From positions 41,809 to 105,808 of the forward strand of contig CAVPRS010000004.1 of NCBI GenBank assembly GCA_963707895.1: 64,000 nucleotides of DNA, written 5' to 3'. The notes below the pieces were generated by a model. It worked only from the letters and a program-made list of their open reading frames with translations, was not told the DNA's origin and ran no database searches. The translations under genes and the position numbers were made by a program. Shown one piece after another: positions 37,003 to 46,046 of the stretch (position 1 is the stretch's first letter; the number at the start of each line of letters is the position of its first letter). The DNA comes from Fodinibacter sp963707895 (lineage in GTDB: Bacteria > Actinomycetota > Actinomycetes > Actinomycetales > Dermatophilaceae).

Positions 37003-37680
37003 TCAGTCCTGCGAGCCGCCCGCGGTGCGCAGCGCCCGCGGCGCGTTGAGGTCGAGCGCGACAGCCAGGATCCGGATGGCGAACACCAGCAGCACCGTGC
37101 CCCAGATGGTCCAGCGCGAGGTCACCCCGTAGTAGTCGGCGAGCACGACCAGGGCCGCCCCGAACAGCGCCGGCAACGCGTAGAGCTCACGCTGCAGCAC
37201 CTCGGGCACCCGTCCGGCGAGAACGTCGCGCATCACCCCGCCGCCGACCGCCGTGATGCCGCCGATCAGCGTCGCGGCGAGAGCGCCGGCATCCAGGCTG
37301 AGCGCCACCAGGGCGCCGTTGACGGCGAAGATCGCGAGGCCGCCGGCGTCGAGGATGCGCACGGCATACGGCAGCCGGCGCCAGCGCACGTCGGGCTCGC
37401 GCGCCGTGACCTCCTCCCAGCGGCCGTGCAGGAGGAAGACGAGCACGGCGGCCGCGACCGCGGCGGCGAGCAGCTGCCAGTCGCTCACCGCGACCGGCGG
37501 CGTGATGCCCAGGAACAGGTCGCGGATGATGCCGCCGCCGAGCCCCGCGACCCACGCGAGCACGAGGATGCCGAACAGGTCGAGCCCGCGCCGCACGGCC
37601 ACCACCGCGCCGGACAGCGCGAAGACGAAGACCCCGATGACGTCGAGCACCGCTTGGGTCGTCGCGGTGTCGGTCAGCAC
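37003..37680 (-). CDS. TRIC/UPF0126 family membrane channel protein
   Basis: 225 residues, two tandem three-helix repeats plus a seventh helix. The repeat signature is seen twice: DLFGILVLAWVAGLGGGIIRDLFLG (about 33-58) and ATLIGGITAVGGGVMRDVLAG (about 130-150), the GGG kinks of prokaryotic TRIC (YadS-like) channels, which conduct K+ and similar cations. The GTG at 37678-37680 has GGAAGG at 8-nt spacing; an in-frame GTG at 37686 would be too close to it. Convergent with ligA (6-bp gap). A long palindrome lies upstream between it and gatC. Confidence 0.88.
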   Translation of the reverse strand: MLTDTATTQAVLDVIGVFVFALSGAVVAVRRGLDLFGILVLAWVAGLGGGIIRDLFLGITPPVAVSDWQLLAAAVAAAVLVFLLHGRWEEVTAREPDVRWRRLPYAVRILDAGGLAIFAVNGALVALSLDAGALAATLIGGITAVGGGVMRDVLAGRVPEVLQRELYALPALFGAALVVLADYYGVTSRWTIWGTVLLVFAIRILAVALDLNAPRALRTAGGSQD

Positions 37681-37715
37681 GGACACATCCTTCCAGCCCG
37701 CCCACCGTCCTCGAG

Positions 37716-37759
37716 TCGGGTGCTGAGGTGGTTGCCCGGGCGACCACCTGAGCACCCGA
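37716..37759. repeat. 44-bp near-perfect palindrome in the divergent TRIC/gatC region
   Basis: Arms TCGGGTGCTGAGGTGGT and ACCACCTGAGCACCCGA pair with one mismatch and flank a centre containing GCCCGGGC, itself palindromic; so nearly the whole 44 bp is one dyad. It lies 36 bp upstream of the TRIC start and 44 bp before the gatC -10 (TAGACT, 37803-37808). No second copy was found in the window. It could be an operator, a cruciform or a third intergenic repeat family. Confidence 0.75.
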
Positions 37760-37815
37760 CCCCGGAGAGGTGACCCGGAAAGGCGACCGCCCGGCATCCC
37801 CATAGACTGGCGCGC

Positions 37816-38112
37816 ATGGCCGAACTCACCCGTGACGACGTGGCGCACCTCGCCGGTCTCGCCCGCATCGACCTCTCCGACGCCGAGCTCGACAAGATGG
37901 TGGGCGAGCTCGCCGTCATCCTCGAGTCGGTGGCCACGGTCCAGCAGGCGCCGATCGCCGACGTCGAGCCGATGAGCCACCCGATGCCGATCGTCAACGT
38001 GACCCGCCCCGACGTCGTGCGCCCCTCGCTCTCCCCGCAGGCCGCGCTCTCGGGCGCCCCCCAGAGCGAGCAGCAGCGCTTCGCCGTCCCGCGCATCCTC
38101 GACGAGGAATGA
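37816..38112 (+). CDS. gatC: Asp-tRNA(Asn)/Glu-tRNA(Gln) amidotransferase subunit C
   Basis: Small stabilising subunit of GatCAB, wrapping around the GatA-GatB interface. 98 residues, normal. ELTRDDVAHLAGLARIDLSDAEL at the N-terminus and PMPIVNVTRPDVVRPSLSPQ near the C-terminus are typical. ATG at 37816 is 7 nt after TAGACT (37803-37808) with no Shine-Dalgarno, suggesting a leaderless start for the gatCAB operon. gatA follows after 61 bp. Confidence 0.95.
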   Translation: MAELTRDDVAHLAGLARIDLSDAELDKMVGELAVILESVATVQQAPIADVEPMSHPMPIVNVTRPDVVRPSLSPQAALSGAPQSEQQRFAVPRILDEE

Positions 38113-38173
38113 GCAGTGGCGCCGCGCGCCGGAACCCGTGACCTCCTGACGTCCCAGAGCCGAAAGTCGTGAT

Positions 38174-39727
38174 GTGACCTCCACCGACCTCACCCGGTCC
38201 ACCGCCGCCGAGCTCGCCGACCTCCTCGCCCAGGGGAGCGTGTCGGCGCGCGAGGTGGCCCAGGCCCACCTCGACCGCACGGCCGCCGTCGACGGCGAGG
38301 TGCACTCCTACCTCCACGTCGACACCGGGGGCGCGCTCGACCAGGCCGACGCCGTCGACCGCCGCCGGGCCTCGGGGGAGTCGCTGCACCGGCTCGCCGG
38401 CGTGCCGATCGCGGTCAAGGACGTCATGGCCACCCAGGGCCTGCCGACCACGTGCGGGTCCAGGATCCTGCAGGGCTGGGTGCCGCCGTACGACGCCACC
38501 CTGGTGACCCGCCTGCGCGAGGCCGGGATGCCGATCCTCGGCAAGACCAACATGGACGAGTTCGCGATGGGCTCGTCCACCGAGCACAGCGCCTACGGCC
38601 CGAGCCACAACCCGTGGGACCTCGAGCGGATCCCCGGCGGGTCCGGCGGCGGGTCGTCATCCGTCGTGGCGTCGTTCCAGGCGCCGCTCGCGATCGGCAC
38701 CGACACCGGTGGCTCGATCCGCCAGCCCGCTGCCGTCACCGGCACGGTCGGGACCAAGCCCACCTACGGCGGGGTCTCGCGCTACGGCCTCGTCGCGCTC
38801 GCGAGCTCGCTCGACCAGGCGGGCCCGTGCACCCGCACGGTGCTCGACGCCGCCCTGCTCCACGAGGTGATCGCCGGGCACGACCCGATGGACTCCACCT
38901 CGATCGACGCCCCGGTGCCGGCGCTCGTCGAGGCGGCCCGGCGCGCCGACGTGCAGGGCCTGCGGATCGGCATCGTGCGAGAGCTCACCGGCGAGGGGTT
39001 CCAGGCCGGGGTGCAGACCCGCTTCGACGAGGCCGTGCAGCACCTGGTCGACGCCGGGGCCGAGGTCGTCGAGGTCTCGTGCCCGAGCTTCACCTACGCG
39101 CTGGCCGCCTACTACCTGATCCTGCCCAGCGAGGCGTCGAGCAACCTCGCCAAGTTCGACGCCATGCGCTACGGCCTGCGGGTCAGCCCGCAGGGCATCG
39201 AGGCGCCCAGCGCCGAGCAGGTCATGGCAGCCACCCGCGACGCCGGCTTCGGCGACGAGGTCAAGCGGCGGATCATCCTGGGCACCTACGCCCTCTCCAG
39301 CGGCTACTACGACGCCTACTACGGCTCGGCCCAGAAGGTGCGCCGGTTGATCGCCGACGACTTCACCGCCGCGTTCGACAAGGCCGACGTGCTCGTCAGC
39401 CCCACGGCGCCGACCACGGCGTTCAAGCTGGGCGACAAGCTCGACGACCCGATGGCGATGTACCTCAACGACATCGCGACGATCCCGGCCAACCTGGCCG
39501 GCATCCCCGGCATGTCGGTGCCGAGCGGGCTGGCCCCCGAGGACGGCCTGCCGACCGGCTTCCAGATCCTCGCGCCGGCCATGCAGGACCAGCGCCTGTA
39601 CGCCGTGGGGGCCGCCCTCGAGGCGCGCCTCACCGCCGCGTGGGGTGGACCGATCCTCGACCGCGCCCCGCTGCTGGGCGCTCAGCAGGCCCGACCGGCA
39701 CGACGACCAAGGAGGCCTGAGCGATGA
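38174..39727 (+). CDS. gatA: Asp-tRNA(Asn)/Glu-tRNA(Gln) amidotransferase subunit A
   Basis: Glutaminase/amidase subunit that releases ammonia from glutamine for the GatB site. 517 residues. The amidase-signature triad is visible: Lys in PIAVKDVMATQGLPTTCGS (about residue 83), cis-Ser and Ser in RIPGGSGGGSSSVVASF and IGTDTGGSIRQPAAVTG. The GTG at 38174 fits; no strong Shine-Dalgarno is seen. The protein ends with a short Arg/Pro-rich tail (QARPARRPRRPER). gatB begins 25 bp downstream. Order C-A-B is kept without the pfkA insertion seen in some mycobacteria. Confidence 0.96.
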   Translation: MTSTDLTRSTAAELADLLAQGSVSAREVAQAHLDRTAAVDGEVHSYLHVDTGGALDQADAVDRRRASGESLHRLAGVPIAVKDVMATQGLPTTCGSRILQGWVPPYDATLVTRLREAGMPILGKTNMDEFAMGSSTEHSAYGPSHNPWDLERIPGGSGGGSSSVVASFQAPLAIGTDTGGSIRQPAAVTGTVGTKPTYGGVSRYGLVALASSLDQAGPCTRTVLDAALLHEVIAGHDPMDSTSIDAPVPALVEAARRADVQGLRIGIVRELTGEGFQAGVQTRFDEAVQHLVDAGAEVVEVSCPSFTYALAAYYLILPSEASSNLAKFDAMRYGLRVSPQGIEAPSAEQVMAATRDAGFGDEVKRRIILGTYALSSGYYDAYYGSAQKVRRLIADDFTAAFDKADVLVSPTAPTTAFKLGDKLDDPMAMYLNDIATIPANLAGIPGMSVPSGLAPEDGLPTGFQILAPAMQDQRLYAVGAALEARLTAAWGGPILDRAPLLGAQQARPARRPRRPER

Positions 39728-39752
39728 CGACCAGGCACACGCGGAGGCCACG

Positions 39753-41252
39753 GTGCCCTTCGACGACGCGATCGCCACCTACGACCCGGTCATGGGGCTC
39801 GAGGTGCACGTCGAGCTCAACACGGCCACGAAGATGTTCTGCGGCTGCCCGACCGAGTTCGGCGCCGAGCCCAACACCCAGACCTGCCCGGTCTGCCTCG
39901 GCCTGCCCGGGGCGCTGCCGGTGGTCAACGTCAAGGCCGTCGAGTCGGCGATCCGGATCGGGCTGGTGCTCAACTGCCAGATCGCCCCGTGGTGCCGGTT
40001 CGCCCGGAAGAACTACTTCTACCCGGACATGCCGAAGAACTTCCAGACCTCGCAGTACGACGAGCCGATCGCCTTCGACGGGTTCCTCGACGTCGAGCTC
40101 GACGACGGCACGGTCTACCGGGTCGAGATCGAGCGGGCGCACATGGAGGAGGACACCGGCAAGTCGCTGCACGTGGGCGGCTCCACGGGTCGCATCCACG
40201 GCGCCACGCACAGCCTCGTCGACTACAACCGGGCCGGCATCCCCCTCATCGAGATCGTCACCAAGCCGATGATGGGCGCGGGGGAGCGGGCCCCGGAGAT
40301 CGCGCGGGCCTACGTGGCCACGCTGCGCGACCTGCTCAAGGCGCTCGACGTCTCCGACGTGCGGATGGAGCAGGGCTCGATGCGCTGCGACGTCAACCTG
40401 TCGCTGATGCCCAAGGACGCCACGAAGCTGGGCACCCGCTCCGAGACCAAGAACGTCAACTCGCTGCGCTCGGTCGAGCGGGCCGTGCGCTACGAGGTCG
40501 GCCGTCACGCCGCCATCCTGGACACGGGCGGCTCGGTCGTGCAGGAGACGCGGCACTGGCACGAGGACACCGGGGTCACGACGTCCGGGCGGATCAAGTC
40601 CGACGCCGACGACTACCGCTACTTCCCCGAGCCCGACCTCGTTCCGGTCGCGCCGTCACGCGAGAGCGTCGACGCGCTGCGGGGAACCCTTCCCGAGCCG
40701 CCGGCCGCTCGGCGCAAGCGGCTGCAGGCCGACTGGGGCTTCGCCGACCTCGAGATGCGCGACGTCGTCAACGCCGGGCTCGTCGAGCTCGTCGAGGAGA
40801 CCGTGGCCGCGGGCGCCTCGCCGGCGGCGGCGCGCAAGTGGTGGTCGGGCGAGATCGCCCGCCGCGCCAACGCCGACGGGGTCGACGTGCCGTCGTACGC
40901 CGCGGGGCTGGGTGTGGGGCCGGCATCCGTCGTCGAGCTCGAGGGCCTCGTCACCTCGGGTCGGCTCAACGACGCCATGGCCCGCCAGGCGTGGGAGGGC
41001 GTGCTCTCGGGTGAGGGAACCCCGACCGAGGTGGCCGACGCACGAGGTCTCGCGCTCTCGCAGGACACCGGTGCGCTCGAGGCGGCGGTGGACTCCGTGA
41101 TCGCGGCCAACCCCGACGTCGCCGACAAGATCCGTGACGGGAAGGTCGCAGCGGTGGGTGCGCTCATCGGCCAGGTGATGCGTGAGATGAAGGGCCAGGG
41201 CGACGCCGCCGCGGCCCGGGCCCTGATCCTGGAGCGCCTCGGCCAGGCCTGA
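39753..41252 (+). CDS. gatB: Asp-tRNA(Asn)/Glu-tRNA(Gln) amidotransferase subunit B
   Basis: Binds and activates the misacylated tRNA with ATP, then amidates it. 499 residues. GLEVHVELNTATKMFCGCP, AEPNTQTCPVCLGLPGALPV (metal cysteines), KNYFYPDMPKNFQTSQYD and GIPLIEIVTKPMM are classical GatB motifs; the C-terminal YqeY-like tail (about 405-499) ends in VMREMKGQGDAAAARALILERLGQ. GTG at 39753 is chosen because GGAGG lies just upstream; the frame is open further 5' but overlaps gatA. Family-1 repeat copy D begins 12 bp after the stop. Confidence 0.96.
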   Translation: MPFDDAIATYDPVMGLEVHVELNTATKMFCGCPTEFGAEPNTQTCPVCLGLPGALPVVNVKAVESAIRIGLVLNCQIAPWCRFARKNYFYPDMPKNFQTSQYDEPIAFDGFLDVELDDGTVYRVEIERAHMEEDTGKSLHVGGSTGRIHGATHSLVDYNRAGIPLIEIVTKPMMGAGERAPEIARAYVATLRDLLKALDVSDVRMEQGSMRCDVNLSLMPKDATKLGTRSETKNVNSLRSVERAVRYEVGRHAAILDTGGSVVQETRHWHEDTGVTTSGRIKSDADDYRYFPEPDLVPVAPSRESVDALRGTLPEPPAARRKRLQADWGFADLEMRDVVNAGLVELVEETVAAGASPAAARKWWSGEIARRANADGVDVPSYAAGLGVGPASVVELEGLVTSGRLNDAMARQAWEGVLSGEGTPTEVADARGLALSQDTGALEAAVDSVIAANPDVADKIRDGKVAAVGALIGQVMREMKGQGDAAAARALILERLGQA

Positions 41253-41264
41253 CCCGCGCGCCCC

Positions 41265-41354
41265 AACTTTCTCGCGCGCCCCAACTTTCCCGCCCGATCC
41301 CGGAACCTTCACGTTCGCACCGGAACGGTTGTCCCGCGAAGGTGAAGGTTCCGG
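41265..41354 (-). repeat. Palindromic repeat family 1, copy D (reverse orientation, outer border duplicated)
   Basis: CCCCAACTTTCTCGCGCG is followed by a second border CCCCAACTTTCCCGCCCG, then ATCCCGGAACCTTCACGTTC, GCACC, loop about GGAACGGTTGTCC, and CGCGAAGGTGAAGGTTCCGG; the other outer arm is missing. Read on the minus strand it matches copies A-C. Located just after gatB. The doubled border suggests one copy inserted into, or recombined with, the end of another. Confidence 0.88.
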
Positions 41355-41488
41355 TGTGAGGCCGGACCGGGCCGTCGTGCCCGGCACCGGCTCTGGCACG
41401 ACGCCCCGATCTGGGCGCCGACAACGGTTCGGCATCCTCCCAGCAGGTCGTCGGCGGGCTACCAGACTGCGCCGCTACCCTCGCCACC

Positions 41489-44400
41489 GTGACGACGGCC
41501 CGCAGACCCGCCTGGCGCGCGGCCGTGACGGCCGTCGTGCTGCTCGCCATCGGTCTCGGCGTCGCCCTCGGCGTCGGCAGCGCTCTCGGCATCAGCGCCG
41601 AGCCGGTCGACGGCATGGATGCCGTGTCGCACCCGGTCGGCACGGTCGCCCCCGCGGTGCCGCCTCCCACGATCGAGGTGCTCGACCACCCGGGCACCGA
41701 GCGGACCACGGTCGCCCTCGACGAGCTCACCGATGCCGTCTCCTCGGCACCGAAGCGGCAGGGCCGCGCCACCCTCACCCTGCGCGCCGGCGACGGCGAC
41801 ACCGACGACGACACCTACCGCCTGGGCGGCAACGCCTCGGCGCTCGAGGTGACCGCGGCGAGTGAGAGCGGCGCGGTGCGTGCCGTCTACGACCTCGCGG
41901 CCGCCGTGCGCAGCGGGCACGCCGTCACGGAGCACCTCGGCGACGAGGTCCGCTCGCGCCTGCCGTTCCGGATGGTCGACCTGGGCGCCGTCGGCGTGAC
42001 TCCCGACCCGGCGGAGTGGGAGAGCGGCACCGACTACTCGCACGCGTCGAAGGCGTTCGCCGACGTCATCCTGCCGACCGCCCCCTACGTCGACCAGGCG
42101 GCGCTCGCGAAGGCCTACACCGACTACGACACCTTCCTGCGGCACAGCCTCGCCAACGGCTACACCGCGGTCGCGTTCCCCGGGTTCATCGAGTTCGTCA
42201 CCCTGCAGGGCGCCCCCGACGGTCCGGTGTACGCCGAGGGCGACGAGCACGTCGCACGGGCGCTGGCGATGCGGAAGGCCTTCACGCCGTTCTGGGACCG
42301 TGCCCAGGAGCTCGGGATGAAGGTCGTCCTGCGCACCGACATGCTCACCCTCACCACCCCCCTCGAGACATACCTCACCGAGCACGTCGGCTCGCTCGAC
42401 ACCACCGACCCCGACCTCTGGGCCGTCTACACCGCCGGGCTCGACGAGCTCTACGCCGCCGCACCGTCCCTCGACGGGGTGCTCGTGCGGATCGGCGAGG
42501 CCGGGCGCGTCTACGACGTCGACGGCTGGGACTACTACTCCTCGCTCGCCGTCACCACCCCGGATGCCGTGCGCGCCATGCTCACCGCCCTCACCGGACA
42601 GGCCGAGCGCACCGACCGCGACGTCATCTTCCGGTCGTGGAGCGTGGGCGTCGGGGCCGTGGGCGACATGCACACCAACCCGCAGTCGTACGCCGCGGTG
42701 CTCGACGGCATCGACTCGCCCGCCCTGGTCGTCTCGACGAAGTACACCCTCGGTGACTTCTACAGCCACCTGCCGCTCAACGAGACGCTGCTGTCCGGCA
42801 GCCAGCGGCGGATCGTGGAGTTCCAGAGCCGTCGGGAGTTCGAGAGCTACGGCGCCTTCCCCAACGACCTCGGGGCGGAGTACCGCGACGCACTCCAGCG
42901 GCTGCTCGCCGCCAACCCGAGGATCGAGGGCGTGTGGGTGTGGACCCAGGACGGTGGCCCGTGGCGCGCCGGCCCGATGACCCTCTACCTCAAGAGCGGC
43001 TTCTGGCAGCTCTACGAGCTGAACACCTGGCTGGCGGGTTCGCTCGCGCGCGACCCCGATGCGGACGTGTCCGCCCTCACCGCCGACTGGGCCCGGCGCT
43101 GGTTCTCCGACGACCCCACCACGGTGCAGGCCATCAGCACCGCCATGGCCGGGTCGCGCGAGGCCGTCACCAAGGGCCTGTACATCGGCCCGTTCGCCGA
43201 GCAGAAGGTCAAGGCGATCGGCCTCGAGCCGCCACCGATGATGTGGATCTTCGAGTGGGACATCCTCACCGGCGACTCTGCCGTGCTCGACGTGATCTCG
43301 TCGGTGACCGGCGACCGCACCGACGAGGCCGTCGCCGAGGGCCACGAGGCGGTGTCCGCCGCCGAGCGGATGCGCACCCAGGTGGCCGGCACCGACGCGA
43401 GCACCTGGCGCGACCCGGCGATGCGCGAGGCCTTCCTCGAGCACCCTCGACTACGAGGTCGACACCCTGCAGCTCCTCGCCGAGTACCGCGAGCTCGTCC
43501 TGCGCCAGGGCCAGTGGCACGCCACCGGCTCGGCGCAGGCCCGTACCCAGTGGTCGGCCGCGCTGGAGCGCTACCGAGGGCTCGCGGCATCCCACCTCGA
43601 CCGCTACCAGGGCGACGTGGACCACCCGGCCTACAACCTCACCGCGGCCGAGCTCGGCATCGCCCGCAGCGAGCGGGACCCGGCGATGGCGTGGCTGGCC
43701 CGCCTCCTGCTCGCCGTCTCGCTCGGCTGGCTGGTGGCCGGCGCGGTGCTGGGGTGGCGCAGCCGACGTACCGCTCCGAGCTCTGCTCCCGCGGCGTCCT
43801 GGCTCGCCGCCACCCGTCCGTGGCGCGCGGCGGAGGTCGGCCCACGGATGACGCGGGCTGCAGCGAGCGCTGCTCGTCGCGGTGCCCGGCGTGCTGTTGC
43901 TCGCCACCCGTGGCGTGCAGACGTCGTTCCTGGCCCCGGTGCACCTGATCGTCGTGCTCGGCGCGTGGCTCGTGCTGCTCGGCGTCGGCTGGGCCCTGCT
44001 GCGTGGCCGGGTGCCGTGGGGAGTCGTCGCGGCCGTGGGTGGAGTGCTCGTGGCCCGGTGCGCCCTGGCCCTGTTCGCGATGTCGTCGACCGGTCCCGGC
44101 GGCTACTGGTTCGCGTTCTGGACCCAGCCGCCCGAGCGCACCGTCTACGTGACCGTGGCCGTGGCGCTGTTCCTGTGGCTGCTCGTCGCAGCAGCCTGGG
44201 CCCTGTCGGTCTCGCGCGGTCGCCGCCGTGCGGCCGGCACCGTGCTCGCCGCCGTGGGCGCGGGGCTCGCCGTACCGGCATCCGCCGTGGCCCTGGTCGG
44301 GCTCGAGCGGGCGCTCACGGCGTGGAACGACCAGGTCGGGCTGCTGCCCTGGGGGCTCTCGCGGATCCTCGGCATCACCGTCTACCTGGGCATCCCCGCC

Positions 44401-44550
44401 GACACCGCGTGGTGGGCCGCCGGGTTGGGCGCCGTCATCCTCGTCGTGGGGCTGCTCCTGGCCCTGCCGTGGTGGTCAGCGACGCCCGCCACCGAGGATG
44501 CCGCCGAGCACGTCCCCGATGATGCTGCCGGGGTCGAAGCCGGCCGCTGA
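41489..44550 (+). pseudogene. Large glycoside-hydrolase-like protein with C-terminal transmembrane region, reading frame broken twice
   Basis: Total about 1,020 residues when frames are joined. The first frame (41489 to about 43440) has an N-terminal signal anchor (AVTAVVLLAIGLGVALGVGSAL), a region like the N-terminal domain of GH20/GH67 enzymes (LEVTAASESGAVRAVYDLAAA), then a TIM-barrel-like part (RMVDLGAVGVTPD, GYTAVAFPGFIEFV, VLVRIGEAGRVYDVDGWDYY, GVWVWTQDGGPW). Near 43438-43443 coding moves to another frame (LDYEVDTLQLLAEYRELVLRQG ... MAWLARLLLAVSLGWLVAG), and near 43860-43872 to a third (VPGVLLLATRGVQTSFLAP, then six or more TM segments) ending at 44550. GTG at 41489 is 7 nt after TACCCT. 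Alpha-glucuronidase or hexosaminidase activity is only a fold-level guess. Confidence 0.6.
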
Positions 44551-45146
44551 CCCGCCACCGGCCGACGAGCCCGACGGCGTCGAGGACCCCCCACCGGTCG
44601 CGCTGCCGAGCACGTCGCGCAGCATGTCGTCGAGCGAGCCGGGAGTGCTGCCGCCGCCGCCGCCGGGAGCGAGGGCGAGGGCGAGGTGTCGGGCTGGGCC
44701 GCAGCCGTGCCTCCGCCGAGCCCGCCGCCACCACCCTTGAGCACCCGGTTGGCCAGCCAGGAGAGCACCATCGGGGCGAGGATCGGCAGCAGCTTCCTGA
44801 CGAGGGCACCACCGGCGCCCGAGCCACCCACGGCCGGGAGGCCGCCGAGCCGGTTGACGACCTCGTCCTCCTGGTCGCCGAAGATGTGGCTGGCGATCGC
44901 GGTGCCGTCCTGCTCGTCGATCGCCGACAGGTCGGCCCCGCCGGTCAGCAGGTCGTCGTCGTGCTGGCCGAGCGCCTGGAGGATCGAGCCCGCACCCGAG
45001 GGGTCCCCGGCGTTGGCCTGGAGGCCACCGAGCAGTGCCGGGAGCACGGCGGCGGCGGCCGTGCGCACCTCGTCAGGAGAGGCCCCGACCTGCTGCGAGA
45101 TCTGGTCGGCGGGCATCGCGCCGAGGATGTCGTCGACTGCGGACAT
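44476..45146 (-). pseudogene. DUF937 (YidB-like) family protein, frame broken in a GGC run
   Basis: First frame from ATG 45144-45146: SAVDDILGAMPADQISQQVGAS, AAAAVLPALLGGLQANAGD, EDEVVNRLGGLPAVGGSGAG and LVRKLLPILAPMVLSWLANRVL, typical DUF937. At about 44662-44668, in a GCC/GGC run, the sense passes to another frame: GGSTPGSLDDMLRDVLGSATGGG ... DPGSIIGDVLGGILGGGRR with stop at 44476-44478. A one-base slip in the run explains this. The repaired 3' end overlaps the end of the opposing gene by about 75 bp. DUF937 proteins are linked to intracellular growth control but poorly understood. Confidence 0.7.
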
Positions 45147-45266
45147 GGAGGTCCCCTTCCCTCGTCGGCGGACCGGCTCCGCCTCCGAGCCAACCTAGAC
45201 CCCGGGTGATCCGGGAGGCGTCCGCGTCACAGGACACCGGGGAAGGGCTGGGTGCATGATCGGGGT

Positions 45267-45798
45267 ATGACCCGTGCAGCCCAGGACAGAACCCTCGTCC
45301 TCCTTCGCCACGCGAAGGCCGAGCAGCAGGGCTGGGACAACGACCACGAGCGCGAGCTCAGCGGGCGCGGCCGGCGCGACGCCACCGCCGCGGGGCACTG
45401 GCTGGTCGAGCACGGCATCGGTGTCGACGAGGTGCCTGTGCTCCACGTCGGAGCGCACCCAGCAGACCACCGAGAGCGTCTGGGCCAGTGGCTGCCCCGA
45501 GACCGAGGTGCACCTCGACCGCCGCATCTACCTCGCGACGCCCGAGCGCCTGCTCGAGGTCATCCACGAGGCCGACGAGGACGCCGACGTGCTCATGGTC
45601 GTCGGGCACGCACCCGGCATCCCCTCGCTCGCCGAGCTGCTCTGCGACGGCGAGGGCAGCGTCGAGGGCCACCGCAAGATGGCCGAGGGGTTCCCCACGT
45701 GCGCCGTGGCGGTGCTGCACTACGCCGGCCGCTGGTCCGACCTCGACTTCGGCAACGCCAGCCTCGAGCGGTTCCACGTGTGCCGCGACGGCGCCTGA
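45267..45798 (+). pseudogene. SixA-type phosphohistidine phosphatase, single frameshift
   Basis: Histidine-phosphatase fold: TLVLLRHAKAEQQGWDNDHERELSGRG at the N-terminus (the RHA(K) catalytic histidine) and, after a shift near 45433-45437, CSTSERTQQTTESVW, then VLMVVGHAPGIPSLAELLCDG with the second histidine, ending GNASLERFHVCRDGA. Removing one C from GGTGCCTGTG restores a continuous frame of about 177 residues, so a one-base insertion is the simplest reading. SixA proteins dephosphorylate phosphohistidine on signalling or PTS proteins. ATG at 45267 is 6 nt after CATGAT (45255-45260). Confidence 0.8.
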
Positions 45799-45812
45799 CC
45801 AAGGAGGTGCCC

Positions 45813-46046
45813 GTGAACCCCGCACGACAGAAGTGGGACGAGCTGTCACCGGCCCGGCAGAAGCTGGTGCTTGGGGTCGCCGTGCTCGACGCCGGCCTGC
45901 GCGCGTGGGCGCTGCTCGACCTCCGGAACCGCCCGGCCGACCAGGTCAACGGACCCAAGGCCGCCTGGGGCCTGGCGATCACCGTGGTCAGCTCGGCCGG
46001 GATCGTGCCCGCCGCCTACCTGCTCCTGGGCCGCCGGCGCAGCTAG
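45813..46046 (+). CDS. Small DUF5652/DUF2516-like membrane protein (family not certain)
   Basis: 77 residues: a hydrophilic start (NPARQKWDELSPARQKLVLG) and two hydrophobic segments (VLGVAVLDAGLRAWALLDL, AAWGLAITVVSSAGIVPAAYLLLG). It has an excellent AAGGAGG with 5-nt spacing before the GTG. It follows sixA by 15 bp and is probably cotranscribed with it. The pattern (short charged N-terminus, two TM helices) matches common actinobacterial small membrane proteins, but I cannot name a family. Its stop overlaps the stop of the opposing gene. Confidence 0.75.
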   Translation: MNPARQKWDELSPARQKLVLGVAVLDAGLRAWALLDLRNRPADQVNGPKAAWGLAITVVSSAGIVPAAYLLLGRRRS

